Assembly (NCBI GenBank): GCA_947503625.1
Contig: CANNEK010000006.1
Location: forward strand, 1-64,000
Source: an uncultured Kordiimonas sp.
GTDB taxonomy: Bacteria > Pseudomonadota > Alphaproteobacteria > Sphingomonadales > Kordiimonadaceae
Direction: 5' to 3'
DNA: 64,000 nt
Made by a program: the position numbers and the translations under genes. Position 1 is the first letter of the stretch. Each line of letters starts with the position of its first letter. The notes beneath the pieces were generated by a model, which saw only the letters and a list, made by a program, of their open reading frames with translations, did not search any database and was not told where the DNA came from. Shown here in pieces: positions 9,014-17,549 of the stretch.

Positions 9014-9448
9014 ATGACCAATACAAAAAGCAAACCGGTTCCCAGAATGAGTGACGCGACAAAGGATTTTTGGGAAGGCTGCAAAAATGATGAAATTCGC
9101 ATCCAAAAATGTCTGGATTGCAATACTTTTCGATTTCCTCCTCAAATGATGTGCAGGAAGTGTAACTCCGTGGAATCTGAATGGACGAAAGTCAGCGGAG
9201 AAGGAGCGATATATAGTTTTACCATGCCTACAAACCAATCTCCCGGCGAGTTTCCTGCCCGAGGGTTTGAGTACCCCTATTCGATCGCTTTGATCGAACT
9301 CGATGGCACAGATGGGGTTCGCATAGCGAGTAACATAGTGGACTGCGAATTGGCAGACATTCGTATTGGCCTGAGGGTCAAGCCTCATTTCGTGGAACTC
9401 ACGGAAGAAATCGATCTCCCGCTCTATAGATTACATGAGACGAATTAA
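9014..9448 (+). CDS. DUF35 (Zn-ribbon/OB-fold) acyl-CoA-binding partner protein
   Basis: The 144-residue protein has an N-terminal rubredoxin-like zinc ribbon (CLDC ... CRKC, residues about 34-52) followed by an OB-fold (GEGAIYSFTMPT ... YPYSIALIELDGTDGVRIASNI). This is the DUF35_N plus DUF35 arrangement. Proteins of this family bind CoA esters and form stable complexes with thiolase/SCP2-type enzymes or MaoC-like hydratases, including steroid side-chain aldolases. It begins three bases after the stop of the thiolase, so the two almost certainly form one enzyme. It has no catalytic signature of its own. Confidence 0.9.
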   Translation: MTNTKSKPVPRMSDATKDFWEGCKNDEIRIQKCLDCNTFRFPPQMMCRKCNSVESEWTKVSGEGAIYSFTMPTNQSPGEFPARGFEYPYSIALIELDGTDGVRIASNIVDCELADIRIGLRVKPHFVELTEEIDLPLYRLHETN

Positions 9449-9499
9449 AACTATTTTTTACTCACGACCGCATAGCCGGCGCTTCCTGGAGGAAACAAA

Positions 9500-10387
9500 A
9501 TGAGAAAATCCAGAGTAATAGATGAAGAGTCCGCCCTAGACTTTATTGAGGACGGAATGACGATTTCCATTGGCGGCCATCTAAACTCTGCTCACCCGAT
9601 GCTCATCATAAGAGGCATAATCCGAAGAAGAATTAAGGACCTGACTGTCATCACATCGGCTCAGGGCGGCCCGGAAATCGGGTTCCTGATAGCGGCCGGA
9701 TGCGTCAAAACACTGATCACGTCAGGAGTGCACGCTGAAGGCCTTGCCGGCATTGACCCATGTTTTAGATTTGCGTTGCAACAAGGCGACATTGATATTT
9801 GGGAGGCAGACGAAGGGATTGTTTACTCCATGCTCAGAGCCGCAGCTCAGGGCCTACCGTTTCTTCCCTGGCATGGCGGGGTCGGCACCTCTATTCCCGA
9901 AGTTAATCCCCACCTGAAAGAGTTCAAAGACCCCATCACCGGAAAACCGCTTTTGGCGGTTCCCGCGATAGCGCCCGACGTCGCCATACTGCACGCTGCG
10001 TATTCGGATGCGTACGGCAACGTACAGCACGTCCATGGTTGGGGTGACAGGGCACACTATAGAGCTGCCAAAAAGACTATTGTCCAGGTCGAGAAAGTGA
10101 TATCCAACGAGGACGTCAGGCGAGACCCCTCCAAAACATCCATAATTGGTGCAGATGCCATAGTCCGTGCCTCCTTTGGCGCGCACCCGATGGCGAGCCC
10201 CGAGTTCTATCTGGAGGATCAGGAGTTCATCCGGAGGTATGTTGCCACAGCAAATTCGTCTTTCAAGAACAAGGGCTCGTCGGGGTTGGATGATTTCATT
10301 CAAGAGTATTTCGTCAAGCCTGAAAACCACTATGACTATCTTGAAAAAATAGGCATACGACAGCTTTTGTCGCTACATGAATTTTAG
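9500..10387 (+). CDS. CoA-transferase subunit A (IpdA-like)
   Basis: GGAGG stands seven bases before the ATG. The 295-residue protein is a class I CoA-transferase alpha-like subunit with the glycine loop near the N-terminus (DGMTISIGGHLNSAHP). It lacks the dense glycines of acetoacetate-type enzymes. It is closest in style to IpdA, the subunit of the hydrolase that opens the last ring in steroid degradation (AHPMLIIRGIIRR, LLAVPAIAPDVAILHAAYSD). The beta subunit normally follows in tandem. Here it lies next door on the opposite strand at 10447-11241, end to end. The role is likely ring opening or CoA transfer in the same pathway as the thiolase. Confidence 0.82.
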   Translation: MRKSRVIDEESALDFIEDGMTISIGGHLNSAHPMLIIRGIIRRRIKDLTVITSAQGGPEIGFLIAAGCVKTLITSGVHAEGLAGIDPCFRFALQQGDIDIWEADEGIVYSMLRAAAQGLPFLPWHGGVGTSIPEVNPHLKEFKDPITGKPLLAVPAIAPDVAILHAAYSDAYGNVQHVHGWGDRAHYRAAKKTIVQVEKVISNEDVRRDPSKTSIIGADAIVRASFGAHPMASPEFYLEDQEFIRRYVATANSSFKNKGSSGLDDFIQEYFVKPENHYDYLEKIGIRQLLSLHEF

Positions 10388-10446
10388 AACTGATTTTTAA
10401 CACCTCCGGGATGAAGGTATATTTGGTGGTCCGACCCGAAGAGCTG

Positions 10447-11241
10447 TCAAGCTCGTAACATACCGTTGATATCTACTCGGTCCCGAATGATCTCTATTTC
10501 TGACCGAGTGGGCAACGAGGTTTCCTCAATGCGCTCGGGGACGATGAGGTCAAAACCTGTATTGCTCAAGACCTCATCTTTTGTCACACCCGGATGCAGA
10601 TATTTCAGCCTCAGAGCTTTGGAGGCCTCCTCAAAATCCATCACACATAGTGGTGTGATCACGTATTTCGGGCCGCCACCGGGTAGCCCCAGGTCTGAGC
10701 GTGCATCAGCGCCGCCCTTTCCCCAACCTACCGCTGAGATGAAATCACAGCTTTCTACAAAAACTCTTTTGTTATGCGTGTTCGTGTATATGTAATAGCG
10801 GCCAGCCTGTGTCGCCATGGTTGTCGACCCTAATGACCCCGGTCCTCTGAAATCGAGCTTCTTGTGATCGGCACCCAGCCCTATAAGGTTTGTGTTCCCA
10901 AACTGATCTATTTGGATACCTCCGACAAAAAACGCTGTCGAATGTTTTGCTGCAAAGTCAAAACACTCATGGTGAAGGTAAAAACCTTCAGTGAAACGAT
11001 AAAATCGCCAATCCATGGCAGATTCGCAGTCTTCCAGCTTGCTTTCCCGGTGGACATTTATTTGCGACATCGTCGTCTGGATTTTCAGATCGGGGGCATG
11101 AGTCAGGTTGGCCAGAAATACACCCACTCTGACCTCTGGAATTCCCGCAGGAAACGACACAGCGTCATCATTTTGCATTTGGCGGGAAATGAAAGCTGCA
11201 ATTAACTCTTTGCGGGTAAATTCCATTGTCGCGTTGCTCAT
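10447..11241 (-). CDS. CoA-transferase subunit B (IpdB-like)
   Basis: The start is ATG 11241 with GGAG seven bases upstream. The frame is open to 11286 but without a site. The 264-residue product shows the beta-subunit pattern: ELIAAFISRQM, FPAGIPEVRVGVFLANLTHAP, GGIQIDQFGNTNLIGLG and GGGPKYVITPLCVMDFEE. The catalytic Glu of classical CoA-transferases (an SENG motif) is not present, as in IpdB-type hydrolases and related subunits. It converges on subunit A at 10387 with only 59 bases between the stops. This is unusual because the two chains normally share one transcript. It may share a transcript with the SnoaL, acyl-CoA dehydrogenase and synthetase genes upstream on this strand. Confidence 0.82.
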   Translation of the reverse strand: MSNATMEFTRKELIAAFISRQMQNDDAVSFPAGIPEVRVGVFLANLTHAPDLKIQTTMSQINVHRESKLEDCESAMDWRFYRFTEGFYLHHECFDFAAKHSTAFFVGGIQIDQFGNTNLIGLGADHKKLDFRGPGSLGSTTMATQAGRYYIYTNTHNKRVFVESCDFISAVGWGKGGADARSDLGLPGGGPKYVITPLCVMDFEEASKALRLKYLHPGVTKDEVLSNTGFDLIVPERIEETSLPTRSEIEIIRDRVDINGMLRA

Positions 11242-11304
11242 CCGATAGCTCCAAATAAGTGATTTAGAAAAAGTCCGTGCTTTCATGGGGGCATATGAGG
11301 TGTG

Positions 11305-11715
11305 CTAGGGCGTTTCGTTTATTCCACGCATCCAGATTATCCTGCGCTCTGAAAACCGCCACTCGCCCTCGCGCCTCGAGAGCTTGTCACGAAACATCGC
11401 TCGATTTTGAATGGGTTTTCCCTTGCGTTTTGAATGCCCGTCAGCGTCGGCATAGGACTGGGATTGTGCCTGATCACCGTCAATCTCGATCAACGGTAAA
11501 TGCAACAAATGGCGCAAACCCTCTACAGGGTCTCGCAAGCGCTCATTCCAGTCTTCATAGCACCGGCGAATTGCCAGCTCTCCGTGATAAACGCCGTTGA
11601 ATTCCAGGCTGGCGTCAGGCCAAAACAGGCCCACTATTTCATCGACACTTCCCCCATCAACCAGAAAGCAGTATTTGGCCAAGTGGTTCGAAATCTGTTC
11701 GTAATCTCTGCTCAT
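11305..11715 (-). CDS. SnoaL/NTF2-like protein
   Basis: I start at the ATG at 11715, preceded by AGGA. The frame is open to 11769 over the end of the neighbouring dehydrogenase but has no better site. The 136-residue product has the NTF2-like cone fold pattern: an N-terminal helix (YEQISNHLAKYCFLVDGG), then DEIVGLFWPDASLEF, and later strands ending WRFSERRIIWM. Members include steroid delta-isomerases, hydroxylating-dioxygenase small subunits and dehydratases. The Asp/His set needed to decide is not conserved enough to read. Its place in an acyl-CoA degradation cluster suggests an isomerase or dehydratase of a ring intermediate. Confidence 0.72.
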   Translation of the reverse strand: MSRDYEQISNHLAKYCFLVDGGSVDEIVGLFWPDASLEFNGVYHGELAIRRCYEDWNERLRDPVEGLRHLLHLPLIEIDGDQAQSQSYADADGHSKRKGKPIQNRAMFRDKLSRREGEWRFSERRIIWMRGINETP

Positions 11716-11773
11716 AAGAAAGTCCTGCCATGGCTGTTTGTTTGATTGATAAACAAAGGGCTGTCGCAAATTC

Positions 11774-12949
11774 CTATTTCAGGAGTTCGCCGCCAACGAT
11801 CAGCTCTCTGATTTCGCGCGTTCCCGCGCCAATCTCGAGTATTTTGGCACAGCGATACAGGAGGTTGATTTCGGTTTCGCGCATAAAGCCCATTCCACCA
11901 TGAACCTGCATGCCATTGTCCATCACGCGGTTGACCGCCATCCCGGAAAGCAACACACTCGCCGCAGTTCTCATATGGATTTCGCCGCGCCCGCCTTCTC
12001 CGTCTCGAAGCCCGCAGCATTCCCTGAGGACCTGGTAGCAAAAGGTTCGCATTGTCGCTGTATCTGTGTACATGTGGGCAAGCATTCTTTGCACGAGCTG
12101 ATGTTGGCCGATTGGGCGATTAAATTGCTCTCGGGTTTTTGCGTGCTCAACCGACAGTTCCAAAGCACGCTCGCATAGGCCGACACAGTGCGCGGATAGA
12201 ATGGCCCGCTCAAGGTCCAAACCGCTCATCAAGACTTTTACGCCTTTGTCCTGCTCGCCTACCAGATTTTCTGCCGGCACGACGCAGTCATCAAACAACA
12301 GTTCGCCAGTGGAACTGCCTCGGTAACCCATTTTGTCGAGTTTTTGGGCGACCTTGAACCCCGGAAAGTTTTTTTCAACGACAAATGCGGATATGCCATG
12401 AGCTCCCTTCTCAGGGCTCGTCTTGGCGTACACCAGAACCACATCTGCCTCTGGTCCATTTGTGATATAGAGTTTCCGACCGTTCAGAATGTAATTGTTT
12501 CCGTCTCGGCGTGCCTTGGTGGCCATGCTGCCCAGGGCATCCGATCCTGCCGCGGGTTCTGTCAGGCCCAACGCACCCAAATAAGTTCCATCACAAATTT
12601 TAGGCAGGTATTTTTCCCTTAGGTACCTGCAGCCATTTCGGTTCAGATTGTGCGCAAACAGATTGTCGCTCGCAATATAGCTTAAAGACATGGATGGGTT
12701 CCATCGCGCCATTGCGTGCGCTGCCAAAGCCTGTGCAGATTCGTCAAGTCCTGCACCTCCGAATTCCTCAGGCAGGGTTATACCCAAAATGCCGATCTCG
12801 GAGAGCGCCCTGAACGCCTCTCCAGGAAACAGATCTTCATTGTCCATTTTCGCCGACAATGGATGCAATACGTCACGGGAATACCGGTCAACCAAATCAA
12901 ACAATTGCTGATAGTCCTGATCGAAACCATATCGTCTCACGTCTAGCAT
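11774..12949 (-). CDS. Acyl-CoA dehydrogenase, isovaleryl-CoA dehydrogenase-like
   Basis: GAGGAG precedes the ATG. The 391-residue protein has all acyl-CoA dehydrogenase segments: GALGLTEPAAGSDA and YITNGPEADVVLVYAKT (FAD and substrate contacts), and REQFNRPIGQHQLVQ near the dimer FAD site. The Glu in GLDLERAILSA matches the position of the catalytic base in isovaleryl-CoA dehydrogenase rather than the later position used by short-chain enzymes. The later position here is in EIGAGTREIR, where Gly-Ala replaces Glu-Gly. It would introduce an alpha,beta double bond into a (branched) acyl-CoA and pass electrons to ETF. Neighbours are the acyl-CoA synthetase upstream and the SnoaL protein downstream on the same strand. 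Confidence 0.9.
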   Translation of the reverse strand: MLDVRRYGFDQDYQQLFDLVDRYSRDVLHPLSAKMDNEDLFPGEAFRALSEIGILGITLPEEFGGAGLDESAQALAAHAMARWNPSMSLSYIASDNLFAHNLNRNGCRYLREKYLPKICDGTYLGALGLTEPAAGSDALGSMATKARRDGNNYILNGRKLYITNGPEADVVLVYAKTSPEKGAHGISAFVVEKNFPGFKVAQKLDKMGYRGSSTGELLFDDCVVPAENLVGEQDKGVKVLMSGLDLERAILSAHCVGLCERALELSVEHAKTREQFNRPIGQHQLVQRMLAHMYTDTATMRTFCYQVLRECCGLRDGEGGRGEIHMRTAASVLLSGMAVNRVMDNGMQVHGGMGFMRETEINLLYRCAKILEIGAGTREIRELIVGGELLK

Positions 12950-13000
12950 TGTGTTTTCTCCTCACTACGACCTTGGCGCGTGAATTATTCAATTGGGGGG

Positions 13001-14671
13001 CTAAACCCACCTCATTATATTTCGTTGTCCATCTCTAAGAGCTGCTCCGACCTCGGCAACTTGAGGCGAGCAAGCAGCGAAAATCTTGTCTCGAATTGCT
13101 TTTTGGGTGTGCGTGAGCAGACCATTTTCAACCGTCCAGTGCGTGCGGCTGATTAAAACTCCGCCAATTCGCTCATGCGGTTCCAATTGCAAATTGACTT
13201 TCCGGGTTTCGGCTAAAAGGGTGTCTTCTATTTCAACATCGCTCTTGCCTGTAGCCTCTGCGCTAAGAGTACAGATCATTAGCGGCTGGGTTAGCCCCAG
13301 TCCGAATAGCAGCTGCTGTTCGACAAGCGGGCTGCCCGCAAACCGCGACTCAATGGGCCCTGGCGCAACATACTTTCCCTTGGCAGTTTTGAACTCGTCT
13401 CGCATTCGCCCGACGATGAAGAGGTTGTTTTCCTGATCCAGATAGCCTTTGTCGCCGGTGTGGACCCAGCCGTCGCGAAACGTTAGTGCCGTGTTTTCTT
13501 CGTCCTCAAAATAGCCAAGCGCGGCGCCGGGGCCCCGCCCAAGAATTTCTCCACTTGGCTCAATAACTAACTCGAATCCCGGGGTGACAGACCCAACGCT
13601 GCCCGCAACCTGATCACCTGCACCTTGGCAGGTCAGAGGCACTATCTCCGTTTGACCATAGAAATCGGAGATCTCTACACCAAAAAGAAGGAACCAGTCT
13701 TTGACGAATTGCGGCGAAATCGCACCACCACTAATACAGCATGTTGCTTCCGACAAACCCAGAAACTCTCTGATCTGCCCAGGTAGCTCCTCGTTGCCTT
13801 CCTGCTCCAAACGAAATTTCAACTCATCAATGCTATCGGCAAACTCGTCAATGACGATTTGGAGCAGCCTTTCCCAAATTCTCGGCACTCCCAACACTAG
13901 AGTTGGCCGGACCTTTCGAAGGTCGTCTATGAAAAGGCCGGGCCCACGACCAATTGTAATGCTCGCATCCATGAATAACGACTGCAAGACAGTAACCTTC
14001 TCCCCAATGTGGGCCATAGGCAGGTGACAGAGCAGTCTTTTCTCCGGTAACCGTTCTTGACGGTTAATCTTTAGAAAGGTGTCTGCGATACTGTTGAGGG
14101 TGCGTTGAGAATGCATTACCGCTTTGGGTTTGCCGGTTGTTCCTGATGTCAAAATCAGGCTACACACGGCATCCAGGTCTGGTCTGCATGGAACCGGCTC
14201 GGCTTTGCCCTGGGCAATGAATTCGGCGAATGACATTGTGCCCGGGTGGGGCTCAACATGTGGCAAAGAAACGATTGTAAGACCATCAGGTACGTGACTT
14301 TTTACATTGTCCCAGTTTGGCGCGTTGCCGAGAAACATAAGCTTCACATCTAGAAAAGAGACAGCATACGAGAACTTGTCAGCCATCATCGTAGTAAAAA
14401 GTGGCGCGGATACATGACCGCTCAACATGATGCCAAGGTCGGCGAGGATCCAGTCCGAGCAATTCTCAGACAGTATCGAAACGCGCTCGCCCTGTGATCC
14501 CAGCAGAACTTTTAGGGATTTTGCAATCGCTTCGACTTTGTCGAAACCTTCTTTCCATGAATATGAGCCATTGAGCTCATCAATCAAAAACAACTCTTTC
14601 GGCTTTTCCAGCCGGTAAGTCGAAAAACGTTCGAACAGGTCCATACTTTCAGCCACAATCTTGTCATCCAT
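13001..14671 (-). CDS. AMP-binding acyl-CoA synthetase
   Basis: The protein has 556 residues from ATG 14671. It carries the adenylate-forming signatures in order: the P-loop LILTSGTTGKPKAVMHS (residues about 172-188), LGVPRIWERL, the A5-type motif ISDFYGQTE, the A7/A8 region WVHTGDKGYLD and GRMRDEFKTAKGKYVAPGPIE. The pattern is that of long-chain fatty-acyl or bulky carboxylic acid CoA ligases. It would activate the substrate as an acyl-CoA at the cost of ATP, the entry step for the surrounding pathway. The conserved C-terminal Lys is not obvious in the short tail (HTQKAIRDKIF), where the Lys after Gln is a candidate. It is the first gene of the minus-strand set. Confidence 0.9.
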   Translation of the reverse strand: MDDKIVAESMDLFERFSTYRLEKPKELFLIDELNGSYSWKEGFDKVEAIAKSLKVLLGSQGERVSILSENCSDWILADLGIMLSGHVSAPLFTTMMADKFSYAVSFLDVKLMFLGNAPNWDNVKSHVPDGLTIVSLPHVEPHPGTMSFAEFIAQGKAEPVPCRPDLDAVCSLILTSGTTGKPKAVMHSQRTLNSIADTFLKINRQERLPEKRLLCHLPMAHIGEKVTVLQSLFMDASITIGRGPGLFIDDLRKVRPTLVLGVPRIWERLLQIVIDEFADSIDELKFRLEQEGNEELPGQIREFLGLSEATCCISGGAISPQFVKDWFLLFGVEISDFYGQTEIVPLTCQGAGDQVAGSVGSVTPGFELVIEPSGEILGRGPGAALGYFEDEENTALTFRDGWVHTGDKGYLDQENNLFIVGRMRDEFKTAKGKYVAPGPIESRFAGSPLVEQQLLFGLGLTQPLMICTLSAEATGKSDVEIEDTLLAETRKVNLQLEPHERIGGVLISRTHWTVENGLLTHTQKAIRDKIFAACSPQVAEVGAALRDGQRNIMRWV

Positions 14672-15004
14672 GGCAATTCTTCCCAGCTCTCATTCATCCA
14701 AAGGGATAACAACCCATACGCCATGCTTATTTGCCGGGCCGGTTCCATTTGCTCCGTCACCCAGACCCAACCGGCGGCTTATCAGACGCCCATCGCAGCT
14801 GGATACTAATCTGTGAATGCCAAGGTTTCGTTGTCTTTACAGACATTTAAACCGGTCAAACACGGCAACTGAAACCACCTCTCAACCAACGAAAGCCAAC
14901 AGTTTTCCAAATTGACTTTAAATCTTCGCCAAATTGACCCCGACAGTATGGTTTGTTCGAAATATTGATGTGTTTATAAATGGCCAAGCGAACGGAGACC
15001 CTGC
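14672..15004 (+). promoter_or_regulatory. Divergent intergenic region (synthetase / crotonase)
   Basis: About 330 bases separate the two divergent genes, so promoters for both directions must lie here. I see two AATTGAC blocks (14910 and 14932), which could be -35 elements or a repeated binding site, but no clear -10 pair or palindrome. GGAG sits seven bases before the crotonase ATG at 15005. Confidence 0.45.
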
Positions 15005-15769
15005 ATGCCTCGAAATGAACCTATCCTCTTAAGAAAGTCGAACGAGACAGCGATCATCACGCTGAATGACGAAGCGACCTTAAATGCGCTAACCGAGGAG
15101 ATGCTGGCATCGTTACTGGATGCGTTGAGTTCTTGCGAAGAGGATAAATCAACGAACGCTGTGATTATTACCGGTTCAGGCAGGGGCTTTTGTTCGGGTG
15201 CAAATCTTAAATCAAGCATCGTCGACAAACGGGCGGGGAACTTTGCGCAATGGATTAAAGACAATCTGAACCCCGTTGTAGAAAGAATTAACTCTAGTCG
15301 ATTACCTATAATAGCGGCGGTAAATGGCCCCGCTGCGGGTGCAGGGGTTAGCCTTGCTCTGGGGTGCGATCTCATTCTAGGAGCAGAGTCTGCGAAATTT
15401 GTAGTAGGGTTTGCGAGGATCGGTGTGGGCATGGACCTCGGTGCCTCTTGGACATTGCCCCGGATTATCGGAATGAACCGCACCAAACAACTCGCCATGC
15501 TGGGTAGATCGCTGGACGCAGAAACTGCCAGGCAATGGGGGTTGATTGTCGATGTTTACCCGGCGTCAGAACTCATGCACCAGGCAGAGATATTGTGTGC
15601 AGATCTGCTAGCCAATTCAACACCGCCAGCCATTGCATCAATCAAAGATCAGTTGAATCACGCCGCAATTTCTGGATTAAAAGAATCGCTGGACTTTGAA
15701 GCCGAGGTACAGGCAAAGCTTGTACTCACCCACGAGTCTAAAGGGTTGATCGACTCGTTTGGTCGTTAA
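15005..15769 (+). CDS. Enoyl-CoA hydratase/isomerase family protein, PaaG-like
   Basis: This is a 254-residue crotonase with a normal length and a good ribosome site. The oxyanion-hole segments are present (RGFCSGANL; NGPAAGAGVSLALGCDLIL). Neither catalytic Glu of the hydratases is kept: the first is replaced in GVSLAL and the second in FVVGFARIG. An Asp is present a few residues later in GVGMDLGASW, matching the Asp used by PaaG and delta3-delta2 isomerases. A double-bond isomerase is therefore more likely than a hydratase. It is divergent from the acyl-CoA synthetase and convergent with the AraC-type regulator. Confidence 0.85.
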   Translation: MPRNEPILLRKSNETAIITLNDEATLNALTEEMLASLLDALSSCEEDKSTNAVIITGSGRGFCSGANLKSSIVDKRAGNFAQWIKDNLNPVVERINSSRLPIIAAVNGPAAGAGVSLALGCDLILGAESAKFVVGFARIGVGMDLGASWTLPRIIGMNRTKQLAMLGRSLDAETARQWGLIVDVYPASELMHQAEILCADLLANSTPPAIASIKDQLNHAAISGLKESLDFEAEVQAKLVLTHESKGLIDSFGR

Positions 15770-15811
15770 GTATTTGCGTTTTTTTTCAGATTGACGATCA
15801 GAGGGCGCTTT

Positions 15812-16870
15812 TTAAGCGGTTTTATCCGCCACAGGGTGCTCTTTTGCGCGCGGCACATCGCCAGTCCACCGCTTGTACGCACGGCAAAAGTTGCTTGCAT
15901 CGCTATAGCCCAGCATGTCTGCCACATGCGCCAGCGTTACCTCAGGAAAAGATAAATACAGTTCGCTCAATTCATGACGCGCCTGATCAAGCAATTTCTG
16001 GTAACTTGTTCCTGACCTGGATAGCTTGTTTTGCAGTGTCTTCACGCTCATGGCGAAGTGACTTGATACCACTTCTTTCGAAAGAGGCCTTTTGGGTAAT
16101 TCCTGTACGAGATAAGCGTGCACTCTAAGTGGCAAGTTGGTCTGATCTATTTCCGCTATTCTGGATATAATTCTCTTCTCGTATTCTTCGGCAATATCCA
16201 GCCCACCATTGGCCAAAGGTTCTTCCAGGCATCCGACAGAAAAAGACATTGCATTTCTGGTTGCTCCAAAAACGGGCCTTACTCCAAAAAATTCGGTGTA
16301 CTTGCTTTGCGCCTCGTTTGGGATATCCCGTTCAAAATCAATTCCTGTTGGTTTGAAATCTGGGCGGCCCATCAACCGCATAAAACGAAAAATAAACGCA
16401 AATGCCACCTCTACCCAAAGCTGCTGTATTTCATTTTTGATCGACTTTTCAGAAAAATGGCTCAGAAGAATGACCTGGTCATTTATCTTTACAGGCCGCA
16501 GTCTTTGAGTGGTGGATATGTAGGGATAGTATTTTGCAACACGCTCAAGGAAATTCAGAAGACTATGGCTTGTCAGCAAGCCAATCGAAAATTCGCCAAA
16601 AGTAGACGGTGATATGTGCTCCGCGATCCTTAAGGGAAATGCATGGTCTTCTGTCTCGTTGATAGAGATTTCCAATATCTGCTCGACAAGACCTGGAGGA
16701 ATATGTTGACCACTGTCAGCAATCTCCGGAACCTGAATCCCATATTTTTCCGACAACCTGAACTCATCTACACCGTAGTGACCCAATGACCTCAGAATCA
16801 CTTGCAGCCCAGAGTACGTAGTATACTTCATATCAGTAATGAGGACCCACCTAGAAGATCCGTTCTCCAA
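15812..16870 (-). CDS. AraC-family transcriptional regulator (Arabinose_bd-type N-domain)
   Basis: The 352-residue protein has an N-terminal ligand-sensing domain of the ArgR/OruR-type AraC group (VLLSHFSEKSIKNE, FGVRPVFGATRNAMSF) and a C-terminal double helix-turn-helix. The second motif is intact: VTLAHVADMLGYSDASNFCRAYKRWTGDVPR. The frame opens at TTG 16870; the first ATG is at 16831 (13 codons later). Neither has a strong ribosome site, so the start is unsure. The position next to the acyl-CoA genes suggests that it regulates them in response to a pathway intermediate. It is the last gene before the first tRNA-fMet repeat. Confidence 0.85.
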   Translation of the reverse strand: MENGSSRWVLITDMKYTTYSGLQVILRSLGHYGVDEFRLSEKYGIQVPEIADSGQHIPPGLVEQILEISINETEDHAFPLRIAEHISPSTFGEFSIGLLTSHSLLNFLERVAKYYPYISTTQRLRPVKINDQVILLSHFSEKSIKNEIQQLWVEVAFAFIFRFMRLMGRPDFKPTGIDFERDIPNEAQSKYTEFFGVRPVFGATRNAMSFSVGCLEEPLANGGLDIAEEYEKRIISRIAEIDQTNLPLRVHAYLVQELPKRPLSKEVVSSHFAMSVKTLQNKLSRSGTSYQKLLDQARHELSELYLSFPEVTLAHVADMLGYSDASNFCRAYKRWTGDVPRAKEHPVADKTA

Positions 16871-17014
16871 GATTTCTTGCTGCCCTAAATATAACTCTGT
16901 TGCAATTATTTACAAAGGTATTACCGGAAGACAGCTCGCCTCGACAGTTCATGTTTCTGAGCACAAGATTAACAGGCTTTCGACTATTCCGTTATTCTAA
17001 TCGGCGTTCTGTGC

Positions 17015-17047
17015 GATAAAGACCCGCCACCAAGGCGGGTCTTTATC
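17015..17047. terminator. Hairpin terminator next to tRNA-fMet fragment a
   Basis: GATAAAGACCCGCC and its complement enclose a short ACCAA loop, forming a long nearly perfect stem with A/T-rich flanks. Read on the minus strand it directly follows the CCA end of the tRNA-fMet fragment, the place where the tRNA's own terminator would be. Confidence 0.75.
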
Positions 17048-17049
17048 GT

Positions 17050-17262
17050 TGGTTTTGGGAGTAGGGTTTGCCAGCAGTCGCTACGCTGTGGGCTGTTGAC
17101 CTGCGGATTAGCGTCCTTGGTCCGAACGGCAGGTTTCAACAGACATACTACCTTCAGGTTATGAGTCTGATTAATGGGTATTTAAATCATTGTTCTATAA
17201 AGGTAATTAATTTAAAAAAATTTTGTGTGAGTCTCGTTACTCAAAAAACTCATTTTAAGCCA
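17050..17262 (-). repeat. tRNA-fMet 3'-end fragment and att-like tail, copy a
   Basis: The complement of 17050-17069 is the T-arm/acceptor end of initiator tRNA (AACCCTACTCCCAAAACCA). The complement of 17150-17170 is its anticodon arm (TCAGACTCATAACCTGAAGGT). About 80 unrelated bases separate the two. To the right comes the AT-rich tail shared by all copies, with TTTTGTGTGAGTC and then AACTCATTTTAAGCC at about 17221-17261. No D-arm or 5' half is present, so this is not a working tRNA. I read it as the oldest junction of the element array. The DNA from here to the next gene at 17550 holds nothing else I can identify. Confidence 0.8.
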
Positions 17263-17549
17263 TCTACAGCGGCATTCTCTCAGTTTTCATACCTTATTGC
17301 CAAAATAATTCACTATGTAAATTTGATAATTAAGTATGTTTTTAGTCCTGATTATGCCCCCTACTACAGCTCACCGTTATTAAATCTTGTTTAGAAAGAT
17401 ACAAATTTAAACACCCTAAAGGACATCATCAACGTCCGTTTTCAGCAAAAGCTGACAAATCGGCGGCCAATTGGGTAAGACCACCAATCAGCCTCCGTTT
17501 TCGCCCTAAAAGCGCTAACATTTTTTGAGGGCGGACACTGGCCTCATTG

